From Myxococcales bacterium (GTDB taxonomy: Bacteria > Myxococcota_A > Polyangia > Nannocystales > Nannocystaceae), in assembly GCA_020633335.1 (NCBI GenBank), contig JACKDU010000006.1:434001-498000 (forward strand): DNA of 64,000 bases, given 5' to 3'. This document shows positions 14,849 to 22,520 of this stretch, one piece after another; the first letter of the stretch is position 1; each line of letters begins with the position of its first letter. The position numbers and the translations under genes are program-made. A model generated the notes under the pieces. The model did no database searches, was not told where the DNA came from, and saw only the letters and a program-made list of their open reading frames with translations.

Positions 14849-16723
14849 CTAGCGTCGGCCCCGTCGGCGGGTCAGGTCGTGGACCATGCACACCGCGCCC
14901 TCGGAGAGCGCGAAGTTCGGGCTCGCGTGGATCCGCGGATCGACGGCCGCGACCTCGGTCGGCACGAAGCCCAGCTTCGATCCGAAGAAGTCCGCGGCCC
15001 CGCTGGTGAGGAGGTAGACCGCGCTCGCCCCGAGGATCCGCGCCCGTCGCAGGACGGTGTCGGCGAGCACCCAGCCGAGCCCCTCGCCGCGGCGATCGGT
15101 GGCGATCGCCAGGTTGAAGAGGAGCGCGTGGTCGCCGAGCACCTGGATGCTCACGGCGCCGGCGAGGCCGCCCTCGGGATCCCGGATCACCAGGGTCTCG
15201 GTGCTCTCGTCGGCGACGATCGGCGGGAGATCGTAGCTCGCGCAGAGGCCGTTGACCGCCGGCATGTCGGCGGCCGTCGCGAACATCACCGCGTCGCCGA
15301 AGCCCCGCAGGAGGCGGTTGCCGAGGTCGCCGAAGGCCCCGCAGGTCAGGAGGAGGACGGTGTCGCCGGGGACCGCCTGGTCGAGGACCGCCTCGCAGAG
15401 CTCGTCGACGCTGGCGTAGGCGCTGGCCTCGGTGCCGCCGCAGGCGATCGCCCGGGCGAGCGCCTGGGGATCGAGGCGCTCCTCGGGCGCGATCTTCTCG
15501 GGGGCGAAGAGCGGGCCGATGTAGACCCGGGTGGCCGCCCGGAAGGCGTCGGCGTAGCCCTCCTGGAAGACCGCCCGCCGCGACGACGCGCTCCGCGGCT
15601 CAAAGCAGACGTGGAGCGCCTTGCCGCGGTAGAGCCGGCGGATCGCCGTGACCGTCAGGCGGACCGCGGTCGGGTGGTGGGCGAAGTCGGTGATCACCCG
15701 GACGCCGGCGGCGAGGCCGAGGAGCTCCTGGCGGCGCTTGACCCCGCGGAAGCGGCGGGCGCCGTCGCGGAGCGTGTCGGCGTCGATCCCCTCGCGGCGG
15801 GCGAGGGCGACCGCGGCGAGGAGGTTGGCGAGGTTGTGGTCGCCGACCATGCTGGTCGAGAAGAGCCCGAGGCTCTCGCCCTCCTCGAAGATCTCGAGGT
15901 CGGTGCGGCCGGTGCCGCGGCGGACCATCACCCGGCCGGTGTAGGTCGCGCTCCGCTCGTCGCCGGCCGGCGCGTCGCGGCCGAGGAGGCGGTAGGAGAT
16001 CACCCGGCAGCGGGCCGAGCGCTCGGCGATCGCCATCGCGTTGCGCTCGTCGGCGCAGACCACGAGATCGCCCTCGGGGGGGATCAGCGCGACAAAGCGC
16101 TCGAAGGCGGCGATCACCGCGTCGAGGTCGGCGAAGATGTCCGCGTGGTCGAACTCGACGCTGGTGAGGATCGCCCGCGTCGGCCGGTAGTGGAGGAACT
16201 TCGAGCCCTTGTCGAAGAACGCCGTGTCGTACTCGTCGCCCTCGAGGACGATCGCCGGGCCCTGGCCGAGGTGGGAGCCGCGCTCGAGGTTTTGGGGGAC
16301 GCCGCCGATCAAATAGGTGGGGTCCTGGCCGGCCGAGCGCAGGAGCCAGGCGACCAGCGACGAGGTCGTGGTCTTGCCGTGGGTGCCGGCGATCACCAGC
16401 GAGCGGCGCCCCTCGAGGAGGGTGCGCGCGAGCATCGACGGGAAGCTCTCGAGGGTGATCCCGCGCGCCTGGGCCGCCTTGACCTCGATGTGGTCGCGGC
16501 TGCAGATGTTGCCGACGACCACGCAATCGGGGCCCCACTCGAGGTTGGCCGGGTCGAAGCCGACCATCACCGGGATCTGGGCGGCCTCGAGCTGGGTCGA
16601 CATCGGCGGGTAGAGCTTGGTGTCGGAGCCGCGGACGTCGTGCCCGGCCTCCTTGAGGAGGCCCGCGAGCGCGCCCATGCCGGTGCCGCCGATGCCGATG
16701 AAGTGGATCTTCAAGGCGCGCAA
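14849..16723 (-). CDS. mpl: UDP-N-acetylmuramate tripeptide ligase (Mpl) fused to a GNAT domain
   Basis: Residues 1 to about 470 are an Mpl-type ligase of the Mur family, which joins L-Ala-D-Glu-mDAP to UDP-MurNAc in cell-wall recycling. The N-terminal IGIGGTGMGAL binds the nucleotide, GTHGKTTT (113-120) is the ATP loop, and DEYDTAFFDKGSKF and DFAHHPTA are Mpl-typical. Residues about 480-624 are an added GNAT acetyltransferase, with the AcCoA loop RRGEGLGW and an ArsN2-like C-terminus (LLTSGAADFFGSKLGF). The start is TTG 16723, since KIHFIGIGG directly follows. Mpl alone is about 450-460 residues, so this is a real fusion. No stop or frameshift separates the parts. Confidence 0.88.
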   Translation of the reverse strand: MRALKIHFIGIGGTGMGALAGLLKEAGHDVRGSDTKLYPPMSTQLEAAQIPVMVGFDPANLEWGPDCVVVGNICSRDHIEVKAAQARGITLESFPSMLARTLLEGRRSLVIAGTHGKTTTSSLVAWLLRSAGQDPTYLIGGVPQNLERGSHLGQGPAIVLEGDEYDTAFFDKGSKFLHYRPTRAILTSVEFDHADIFADLDAVIAAFERFVALIPPEGDLVVCADERNAMAIAERSARCRVISYRLLGRDAPAGDERSATYTGRVMVRRGTGRTDLEIFEEGESLGLFSTSMVGDHNLANLLAAVALARREGIDADTLRDGARRFRGVKRRQELLGLAAGVRVITDFAHHPTAVRLTVTAIRRLYRGKALHVCFEPRSASSRRAVFQEGYADAFRAATRVYIGPLFAPEKIAPEERLDPQALARAIACGGTEASAYASVDELCEAVLDQAVPGDTVLLLTCGAFGDLGNRLLRGFGDAVMFATAADMPAVNGLCASYDLPPIVADESTETLVIRDPEGGLAGAVSIQVLGDHALLFNLAIATDRRGEGLGWVLADTVLRRARILGASAVYLLTSGAADFFGSKLGFVPTEVAAVDPRIHASPNFALSEGAVCMVHDLTRRRGRR

Positions 16724-16756
16724 GGATGAACTCTCGATCCACTAGGGTCAAGGCGT

Positions 16757-16786
16757 CCAGGGGCCGCCAGGGGCCGCCAGGGGTCG
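16757..16786. repeat. Tandem 10-base repeat, three units
   Basis: Units CCAGGGGCCG, CCAGGGGCCG and CCAGGGGTCG lie in a row between mpl and the PilZ gene, which are divergent. A similar short tandem (TCGTGGCCCC twice, then TCGGG) lies at about 17351-17375 after the PilZ gene. Confidence 0.5.
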
Positions 16787-16938
16787 CTCGTGGCCGCTCG
16801 CGGGGAGGCGGTGGGATCACCGCCAGCGCCCTCCGGCCCGCGGGCCGACCCAAGTAGCGATTTCGATGTGACCTTGCGTACATTGTGGGCCATGTGAAAA
16901 ACCGCAGGGCCGGTGTTTGTATGGTGTTATCTGTTCAT

Positions 16939-17322
16939 ATGGGACCTACTCTGACTTCATTGGAGGACCGCCGCCGGTCGCCGCGCTTCCCGATCCGCGT
17001 GGAGCTCAAGCTCCTGGCCCCCGAGCAGCACATGCTCCTCCTCTCGCACACCGTCGATCTCTCGCTCGCCGGCGCGTTGGTCCGGGCGAACCGCGAGATC
17101 CCCGTGGGCGCCAGGGTTCGGGTCTCGCTCTACCGCGAAGATCCCTACTACCCGCTGCAGCTCGAGGCTGAGGTCGTGCGGGTCGCCGACGGCGACGCCC
17201 AGCGCTTCCCCGGGCTCGGCCTCCGCTTCGGATCGATGACCGACGCCGATCGGACGCTCCTCGGCGAGATGATCGCCCGGCGCGCGAACATCGAGCTCGA
17301 GAGCCTCGAGATCCTCCCCTAG
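16939..17322 (+). CDS. PilZ domain protein
   Basis: A single PilZ domain of 127 residues from ATG 16939. The c-di-GMP signature is present: DRRRSPRFP (R-x-x-x-R) near the N-terminus and DLSLAGALVRA ([D/N]-x-S-x-x-G) about 30 residues later. It probably binds c-di-GMP in the cytosol and acts by protein contact. Two longer in-frame starts exist (GTG 16885, ATG 16921). I chose 16939 because the extra residues are not PilZ-like and the 16895-16938 stretch is AT-rich and promoter-like (TATGGT at 16920). It is divergent from mpl. Confidence 0.82.
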   Translation: MGPTLTSLEDRRRSPRFPIRVELKLLAPEQHMLLLSHTVDLSLAGALVRANREIPVGARVRVSLYREDPYYPLQLEAEVVRVADGDAQRFPGLGLRFGSMTDADRTLLGEMIARRANIELESLEILP

Positions 17323-17422
17323 GCGCCCGCTCCTTCGCGATCGCGGTCCCTCGTGGCCCCTCGTGGCCCCTCGGGATCGTCACCTCGGGCTCCGCGCGGC
17401 AGCCGAGGTCCGGCGCTCCTGC

Positions 17423-17428
17423 TAGAGT
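17423..17428 (+). promoter_or_regulatory. -10 box 8 nt before a start codon
   Basis: TAGAGT, preceded by TGC (extended -10 form TGCTAGAGT), lies 8 nt before ATG 17437. No clear -35 box. The layout matches other leaderless-type promoters in this window. Confidence 0.4.
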
Positions 17429-17436
17429 CCCGCCCC

Positions 17437-17976
17437 ATGCTCGATCTCAAGGCGAAGCTCGCGGCCGCCGGTCTGGTCACCCGCGAGGACATCGATCGCG
17501 CCAACGCCCCGCGCCCCGATCGGGGGAATCGCGGGAGTCGAGGGGGTCGCGGGGGTCGCGGGAAGGGGCAGGCGGCCGCCGAGGCCCCCCGTGAGCGCCC
17601 CGGCCTCGACCTCGCCGCCCTCCAGGCCGCCGGCAAGGGCGAGCGCTACGAGGCGATCCGCCGGGCGGTCGATCGCCAGCGCCTCGACAGCGCCGGCGTG
17701 ATCCCCAGCGAGGGCGCCGAGCCCTTCCACTTCACCACCGAGGCCGGCTCGGTCTCGCGGATCTTCGCCGAGGCCCCGCTCCGCCGCCGCCTCGAGGAGG
17801 GGAGCGCCGGGATCGTCGCCTACATGTCGAACCACGGCCTCGCCCATGCCGCGGTCCCGGCCCCGCTCGCGCGGGTGGTCGGCGCCCTCTTCCCGGGCTG
17901 GGTGCGGCTCCTCGCCGGGAGCCCGGTCCAAGATCCCGCGTCTGAGGCCGATTCCGGGGCTCCCGGGGGCCAGTGA
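17437..17976 (+). CDS. DUF2058-like protein with RGG-rich linker
   Basis: A 179-residue protein resembling the DUF2058/YaiL group. The N-terminus MLDLKAKLAAAGLVTREDID matches the family's opening helix. Residues about 27-45 are an Arg/Gly linker (RGNRGSRGGRGGRGKG), typical of nucleic-acid-binding disorder. The C-terminal part (about 60-165) holds the conserved YEAIRRAVDRQRLD and FHFTTEAGSV segments. Family members associate with nucleic acids or nucleoids; the exact role is unknown. The tRNA-His gene follows on the same strand. Confidence 0.7.
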   Translation: MLDLKAKLAAAGLVTREDIDRANAPRPDRGNRGSRGGRGGRGKGQAAAEAPRERPGLDLAALQAAGKGERYEAIRRAVDRQRLDSAGVIPSEGAEPFHFTTEAGSVSRIFAEAPLRRRLEEGSAGIVAYMSNHGLAHAAVPAPLARVVGALFPGWVRLLAGSPVQDPASEADSGAPGGQ

Positions 17977-18019
17977 GTTTTTTCCGCGGGGGCCCTGTTC
18001 AGCGCTCGCCGATCTGTGC

Positions 18020-18025
18020 TACTTA
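18020..18025 (+). promoter_or_regulatory. Probable tRNA promoter -10 box
   Basis: TACTTA in the context TGTGCTACTTA lies about 35 bases before the tRNA. A weak TGTTCA at 17996-18001 could be the -35 box, 18 nt away. Confidence 0.4.
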
Positions 18026-18059
18026 CCTCGCCCGCCGCGGACCCCTGCGGCGGACACGC

Positions 18060-18134
18060 GGCGACTATAGCTCAGTCGGTTAGAGCGCTCGGTTGTGGTC
18101 CGAGAGGTCATGGGTTCGAATCCCATTAGTCGCC
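18060..18134 (+). tRNA. tRNA-His (anticodon GTG)
   Basis: A full cloverleaf. Acceptor GCGACTA (18061-18067) pairs with TAGTCGC (18127-18133). The anticodon stem CTCGG/CCGAG holds loop TTGTGGT with anticodon GTG at 18095-18097, and the T arm is ATGGG-TTCGAAT-CCCAT. The extra G at -1 (18060) opposite C73 (18134) is the His identity pair. CCA is not encoded. Confidence 0.97.
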
Positions 18135-18143
18135 CTCCAAGAG

Positions 18144-18172
18144 CCCCGCTGGCCTGGCCCGCGGGGTTTTTT
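18144..18172 (+). terminator. Rho-independent terminator of tRNA-His
   Basis: CCCCGC (18144-18149), an 11-base loop, then GCGGGG (18161-18166) followed by six T. It lies about 10 bases after the tRNA. Confidence 0.85.
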
Positions 18173-18235
18173 CATCGCCGGGGCGCGCCATTCGGCCCGC
18201 GCCCCGGGCGGGCGTGCTAGATCGTCGATCCTGCC

Positions 18236-19822
18236 GTGAGCGCCCGTGCGTCAGCAGCCAGCCAGCTCGTCGTCGTCGCGGTGGTCGCCGGCCTCGCCCA
18301 GATCATCGCCGGGGTCGAGCTGGGCTTCGCGCTGCCGACCCCGCTGGCGAAGGCGATCGCCGAGCCGGCGACGCCCTACATCCTGGCGATCTCCGGGGTG
18401 ATGGCGGCGGGCCTCGCCGCCTGGCTGGTCCGCGCCCGCGTCGGCGTGGCGGTGGCGGTGGCGGTCGGCGGGGCGGCGCTCGCCTGGACCCTCGCGGTCC
18501 CCCACGTCACGCCGCTCGGCCTCGCCTACCACGGCGAGTTCATCCTCCATCACTTCCTCACCCTGGTGAGCGCGGCGGTCTGCCTCCTGGTCGCCCACGG
18601 CTGGGCGAACGATCCCGAGCTCGGGCGGGTGCGGGCCGCCCCGCTCCTCGCGGCGGCGCTCGGCGTGCTCCTCCTGGTCGGCCAGCACATCGCCGGGCTG
18701 CCGATCCTCGGGTTCGATCTCGAGGTCCTGCGGGTGGTCGGCGCGCTCGCGGTCTTCGCGGCGATCGTCGCCGGGCTCGCGCTCCTCTGGCGGCGCCTCG
18801 ACGGCTGGAGCGGGCGGGCGCTGGCCGTCCTCCTCCTCGCCCCGCTGGCCGTCCGCCTCGCCCTCGGCGGGGCCCTCGGCCTCCGCGGCGGGCAGCTCGG
18901 GGTGTCGGCGGCCGGGCCGATGACGGTGGCCCAGCTCATCGCCGGGGTCGCGGCCTTCGTCCTGATCCGCCCGCGCCTCGATCGCCTCGGCCAGGTCCTC
19001 GCGCTGGCGGTCGGCGCCTCGGTGAGCCTGGCCCTCGAGGGGATCTACGAGTCGCGGCGCTTCGCCGTCAGCTTCACCAACTTCGAGGATCTCCTGCGCT
19101 CGATCGTCGGCTTCGAGGTCCCCTTCCCGGGCTTCGTCGAGCGCTGGCGCCTCGGCTTCTCGGCGGTGGCGATCTTCGCGGTCGCCGCGGCGATCGCCCG
19201 GGCGACGCTCGATCCCTTCGAGCGCCGGCGGGGGCTCGCGCTCGCGCTGATGGTCGTCGCCGGCCTCGGGCTCGCGACCCCGCAGCTCATCTTGATGCAG
19301 GCGGCCGGCGCCCTCGCCCTGATCGCGGCCCTCGCCGAGGCCGCGCCGGCGCCGGTCGAGCGGGTCGAGGCGGCGCCGCCGGACGAGCCCGAGCTGATCC
19401 TCCACGGCCTCGCCGAGCGCCTCGAGGTCGAGCCGCCGGTGGTGGTCGAGGAGGCGACCGAGACGGTGATCGCCCTCCGCGGCGAGCTCCGGCGGGTCGC
19501 CTTCGATCTCCGCGCGCGCTCCAACGACGGCCGCCGCTGGCGGGTCGGCCTGCGGGCCGGGGTGCTCGGCCGCGGCGCGCCGGAGGCCGAGGTGATCCCC
19601 GACGGCGAGGGCGAGGGCCACCGCCTCCGCGGCGACGCCCGCCTGGTCGGCGAGGCCGGCGGCGGCGTGCTCGCGGCGCTCTCGGCGTTCCCGGAGTCCT
19701 GCGGCCGCTTCTGGTCCGCCGGCGCCGAGGTCGAGCTCGGCGAGGACCTCGCCCGCCTCGGGCCGGCGAGCCTCGAGGCGCTCGTCCGCGCGCTCTGCCG
19801 CCAGGTCGGCGCCCAGGGCTAG
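18236..19822 (+). CDS. Polytopic membrane protein with soluble C-terminal part
   Basis: A 528-residue protein starting at GTG 18236. About ten hydrophobic helices span residues 10-370 with few charged residues. The last 150 residues are soluble, acidic then mixed (from about PERVEAAPPDEPE on), with one late Cys in SCGRFWS. I recognise no family. A TGCTAGATC box (18218-18223) lies 12 nt before the start. It is convergent with an SDR gene, and a 24-base dyad sits between the two stops. Function unknown. Confidence 0.7.
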   Translation: MSARASAASQLVVVAVVAGLAQIIAGVELGFALPTPLAKAIAEPATPYILAISGVMAAGLAAWLVRARVGVAVAVAVGGAALAWTLAVPHVTPLGLAYHGEFILHHFLTLVSAAVCLLVAHGWANDPELGRVRAAPLLAAALGVLLLVGQHIAGLPILGFDLEVLRVVGALAVFAAIVAGLALLWRRLDGWSGRALAVLLLAPLAVRLALGGALGLRGGQLGVSAAGPMTVAQLIAGVAAFVLIRPRLDRLGQVLALAVGASVSLALEGIYESRRFAVSFTNFEDLLRSIVGFEVPFPGFVERWRLGFSAVAIFAVAAAIARATLDPFERRRGLALALMVVAGLGLATPQLILMQAAGALALIAALAEAAPAPVERVEAAPPDEPELILHGLAERLEVEPPVVVEEATETVIALRGELRRVAFDLRARSNDGRRWRVGLRAGVLGRGAPEAEVIPDGEGEGHRLRGDARLVGEAGGGVLAALSAFPESCGRFWSAGAEVELGEDLARLGPASLEALVRALCRQVGAQG

Positions 19823-19838
19823 GACGACCAGACCGCGA

Positions 19839-19862
19839 GGACATGTCGATCAAGACATGTTC
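19839..19862. repeat. GGACATGTC dyad between convergent genes (copy 1)
   Basis: GGACATGTC-GATCAA-GACATGTTC: two near-identical, self-complementary 8-9-mers about a 6-base centre. It lies 16 bases after one stop and 2 bases before the other. The same architecture recurs at 22468-22491. Confidence 0.65.
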
Positions 19863-19864
19863 AA

Positions 19865-20722
19865 TCAGGCAGGCCCGTCGTCGTCGAGGCGGCGCTGGAC
19901 CTCGGCGACGTCGATCGAGCCCTCGCCCCAGAGGCGGCGCCCCTCCATCCCCCCGGCGATCGTCAGGATCTCGCCGCTGATGTGGCGGGCGAGGGCAGGG
20001 GAGCTGAGGACCGCGACCGCGCGGGCGATGTCCTCGGGCCGCGCGAGCTGGCGGAGCGGCATCGTCGAGAGCACCCGCGGCAGGAGCCCGGGCTCGGCGA
20101 GCGCCGGTCGGGCCATCTCGGTGACCGTCCAGCCAGGCTCGACGAGGTTGACCCGGCCGTAGGGGTCGAGGCGGACGATCTCGTTCTTGAGGCTGCGCAT
20201 GAGCCCGGCCAGCGCCGCCTTGGTGACCGCGTAGGGGCTGTGGTCGGCCTCGCCGAAGCGGCCGGCCGTCGAGCCGATCAGGCAGAGCGAGGCGCCGCGG
20301 CCGTCGCTGCGGGGGCCCGCGGCCGCGAGCCCGCGGAGGAAGGCGCGGGCCCCGAGGATCACCGCCAGGAGGTTGGTGTCGAGGACCTCGCGGATCCGCG
20401 GGAGGTCGAGCTCCCAGAGCGGGCGCGGCTCGGGCGGCCAGATCCCGGCGCTGAGGACCGCGACGTCGACCCGGCCGAAGCGCTCTCGCCCGCGTCGAAG
20501 GAGGTCCTCGTTTGTGCTCTCATCCCGCAGATCACCGCGCAAAGTGATCGCCCGCTCTCCCCATGTGGAGGCGGCGACCCGGCGCTCGAGCTCGTCGCCC
20601 GCGCGGTGGGCGTGGAGGACGAGGCGCGCCCCCTCGGCGGCGAAGGCCTCGGCGCATGCCCAGCCGATGCCGCCCGAGGCCCCTGTGATGACGACGACGA
20701 GGTCACGGAGCTGTGTGTCCAT
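19865..20722 (-). CDS. Short-chain dehydrogenase/reductase
   Basis: A 285-residue classical SDR oxidoreductase, cytosolic and NAD(P)-dependent. The dinucleotide loop TGASGGIG is at 13-20. The catalytic tetrad is visible as Asn117 (DTNLLA), Ser151 (LIGSTAG), Tyr164 and Lys168 (YAVTK). His38-Arg40 after the second strand suggests NADP preference, but this is an inference. The C-terminus extends about 30 residues past the usual SGEILTIAGG end. The substrate is unknown. It is convergent with the membrane protein gene and divergent from the regulator at 20948. Confidence 0.88.
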   Translation of the reverse strand: MDTQLRDLVVVITGASGGIGWACAEAFAAEGARLVLHAHRAGDELERRVAASTWGERAITLRGDLRDESTNEDLLRRGRERFGRVDVAVLSAGIWPPEPRPLWELDLPRIREVLDTNLLAVILGARAFLRGLAAAGPRSDGRGASLCLIGSTAGRFGEADHSPYAVTKAALAGLMRSLKNEIVRLDPYGRVNLVEPGWTVTEMARPALAEPGLLPRVLSTMPLRQLARPEDIARAVAVLSSPALARHISGEILTIAGGMEGRRLWGEGSIDVAEVQRRLDDDGPA

Positions 20723-20893
20723 GGCGGGGACGATGCCGCCTCCCGGGCTCCCGGCACAAGGCGTAGCCAGAAACTATGCGCACCAAAGACGCACGGAGTC
20801 GAGGGTGCACCGCTGCTCACTCACTGCTCACTCCCTGCTCACACGCGGAGCGATTATCTGACATTGGCGCCCTCCAGGAGCGCTCTGGGGGCG

Positions 20894-20911
20894 TGTCCAG
20901 AATAGTGGACA
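20894..20911. promoter_or_regulatory. Palindromic operator-like site
   Basis: TGTCCA-GAATAG-TGGACA, a perfect 6-base dyad centred about 45 bases before the GTG start and just upstream of the -10 box of the next gene. It is placed like a repressor or autoregulatory site. It also belongs to the wider TGTCC/GGACA palindrome set of this window. Confidence 0.5.
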
Positions 20912-20933
20912 TTCCCCGGATCGGGCCCCGTGA

Positions 20934-20939
20934 TAGCGT
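20934..20939 (+). promoter_or_regulatory. -10 box 8 nt before GTG start
   Basis: TAGCGT, in the context TGATAGCGT, lies 8 nt before GTG 20948, implying a leaderless mRNA. The palindrome at 20894-20911 covers the region where polymerase would contact upstream DNA. Confidence 0.45.
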
Positions 20940-20947
20940 GAACGACG

Positions 20948-22444
20948 GTGGCTGATCATGAAGGTGAGCGCCGCTCCCTCGAGCGGGAGCGTGAACTCTA
21001 TCTCCGCCTCCTCGAGCTCAGCGGCGAGGACGACATCTCGCGCTTCCTGACCGACGCCCTGGCGCTCATCGTCGAGACCTCCGGTGCGACCCGCGGCTAC
21101 ATCGAGCTCTACGACCCCGCCGATCGCTCGGACGAGCCGCGCTGGTGGCTCGCGGAGGGCTTCACCGACACCGAGCTGGCGGCCGCCCGGGAGTACCTCT
21201 CGAGCCGAATCATCGCCAAGGCGCTGGCCTCGGGCGAGCTGGTCGAGAGCGCCTCGGCGGTCCACGACCTCCGCTACGCCGACCTCGAGAGCGTCCAGCG
21301 GAACGACATTCGCGGGGTGCTATGCGCCCGGATCGGCCGCGACGAGCCGATCGGCGTCCTCTACCTCGAGGGGGCCGACGCCGCCTTCGGCGAGGCCGAC
21401 CGCCGGCGCTGCCTCGCCTTCGCCCGCTACGTCGGGCCCTTCGCCGTCCGCGTCGTCGCCCGCCACCGGGCCTGCGTCGGCGGCGACCCGACCCTGCCGC
21501 TGCGGGCCAAGCTCGCGGTCGATCTCCTGGTGGGCCGATCGAGCGCGATCGCCGAGATCCTCGAGAAGATCATCGAGTGGGCCGACGACGACGTCCCGGT
21601 GCTCCTCCAGGGCCCCCACGGGGTCGGCAAGGACCTGATCGGGGCGATGCTCCACGCCAACGGCGGCCGCCGCGGGGGGCCCTTCGTTCGGGTCTCCTGC
21701 GCCGGCCTCGAGGTGCCGGAGCTCGAGCGGGCGCTCCTCGGCGACGCGGTCCACGGTGGCGGCGCGGTCGCCCGGGCCGAGGGCGGCGTCCTCTTCCTCG
21801 AGCACCTCCACGAGGTGCCGCAGCAGTTCCAGCCGGCGCTGGCCGAGCTCCTCGAGGTCGGCCGCTACCGCGCCGGCGGCTTCGGCCGGAGCCGCCGGGC
21901 CGACGTCCGGGTGATCGCCTCGACCGAGCTCGACCTCGGCCGCCTCGCCCGCGGCGACGCCTTCGACCCGGGGCTCGCGCGGGCGCTCGCGGCCCGGACC
22001 CTGGTGGTGCCGCCGCTGACCGCCCGCCTGGATGACATCTCGCCGCTCGCCCAGCACTTCTGCGCCCGCACCTGCGACCGCGACTCGCTGCCGCCGCTCC
22101 GCCTCTCGGGCGGGGCGCTGCGGATCCTCGAGGCCCAGGAGTGGCCGGGCAACGCCCGCGAGCTCGAGGGGGTCGTCGCCCGCGCGACCCGCCTCGTCGC
22201 CTCCCGCGGGGGGAGCATCGTCGAGGCCCAGCACCTCTTCCCGGACGACCTCGACGGGGTGCCCGAGGACGACCTGACCTGGCAGGAGGCGACCCGCCGC
22301 TTCCAGCGGCGCTTCTTGATCAAGGTCCTCTACGAGTGCGACTGGTCGATCATCAAGGTCGCCAAGCGCCTCGGGGTCGCCCGCTCGCACGTCTACAACC
22401 TGATCCAGTCCTTCGGGCTCCAGCGCACGGGCTCGGGCTCCTAG
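20948..22444 (+). CDS. GAF plus AAA+ (NtrC-like) regulator lacking GAFTGA
   Basis: A 498-residue regulator. Residues about 10-165 are a GAF sensor (TSGATRGYIELYD, IGVLYLEG). The AAA+ domain has Walker A GPHGVGKD at about 222-229. The loop that normally reads GAFTGA and contacts sigma-54 is replaced by GDAVHGGGAVARAEGG, and Walker B is GVLFLEHL instead of the usual TLFLDEI. The Arg-finger region and C-terminal Fis-type helix-turn-helix (WSIIKVAKRLGVARSHVYN) remain. It probably binds DNA but is unlikely to open sigma-54 promoters; repression or sigma-70 control is more plausible. It starts at GTG 20948, supported by a -10 box 8 nt upstream. Confidence 0.85.
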   Translation: MADHEGERRSLERERELYLRLLELSGEDDISRFLTDALALIVETSGATRGYIELYDPADRSDEPRWWLAEGFTDTELAAAREYLSSRIIAKALASGELVESASAVHDLRYADLESVQRNDIRGVLCARIGRDEPIGVLYLEGADAAFGEADRRRCLAFARYVGPFAVRVVARHRACVGGDPTLPLRAKLAVDLLVGRSSAIAEILEKIIEWADDDVPVLLQGPHGVGKDLIGAMLHANGGRRGGPFVRVSCAGLEVPELERALLGDAVHGGGAVARAEGGVLFLEHLHEVPQQFQPALAELLEVGRYRAGGFGRSRRADVRVIASTELDLGRLARGDAFDPGLARALAARTLVVPPLTARLDDISPLAQHFCARTCDRDSLPPLRLSGGALRILEAQEWPGNARELEGVVARATRLVASRGGSIVEAQHLFPDDLDGVPEDDLTWQEATRRFQRRFLIKVLYECDWSIIKVAKRLGVARSHVYNLIQSFGLQRTGSGS

Positions 22445-22467
22445 CGCCGACCCGGTCCTGAGCATCA

Positions 22468-22491
22468 GGACATGTCACATGAGACATGTCC
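22468..22491. repeat. GGACATGTC dyad between convergent genes (copy 2)
   Basis: GGACATGTC-ACATGA-GACATGTCC, a perfect 9-base inverted repeat about a 6-base loop. It lies 23 bases after one stop and 29 before the opposing stop. It shares both arms (one mismatch) and spacing with the 19839 copy. Confidence 0.7.
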
Positions 22492-22520
22492 GATGAACAG
22501 GGGATCGGGGGCGACGAAGG

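Noticed and set aside
14753..16729. A 658-codon plus-strand frame opposite mpl
   Set aside because: The minus strand encodes an unmistakable Mpl ligase and GNAT domain. The plus frame lacks any motif.
17353..17436. Upstream extension of the DUF2058-like gene
   Set aside because: The extra 28 codons come from a tandem TCGTGGCCCC repeat and lie before a -10 box. The family-type N-terminus starts at ATG 17437.
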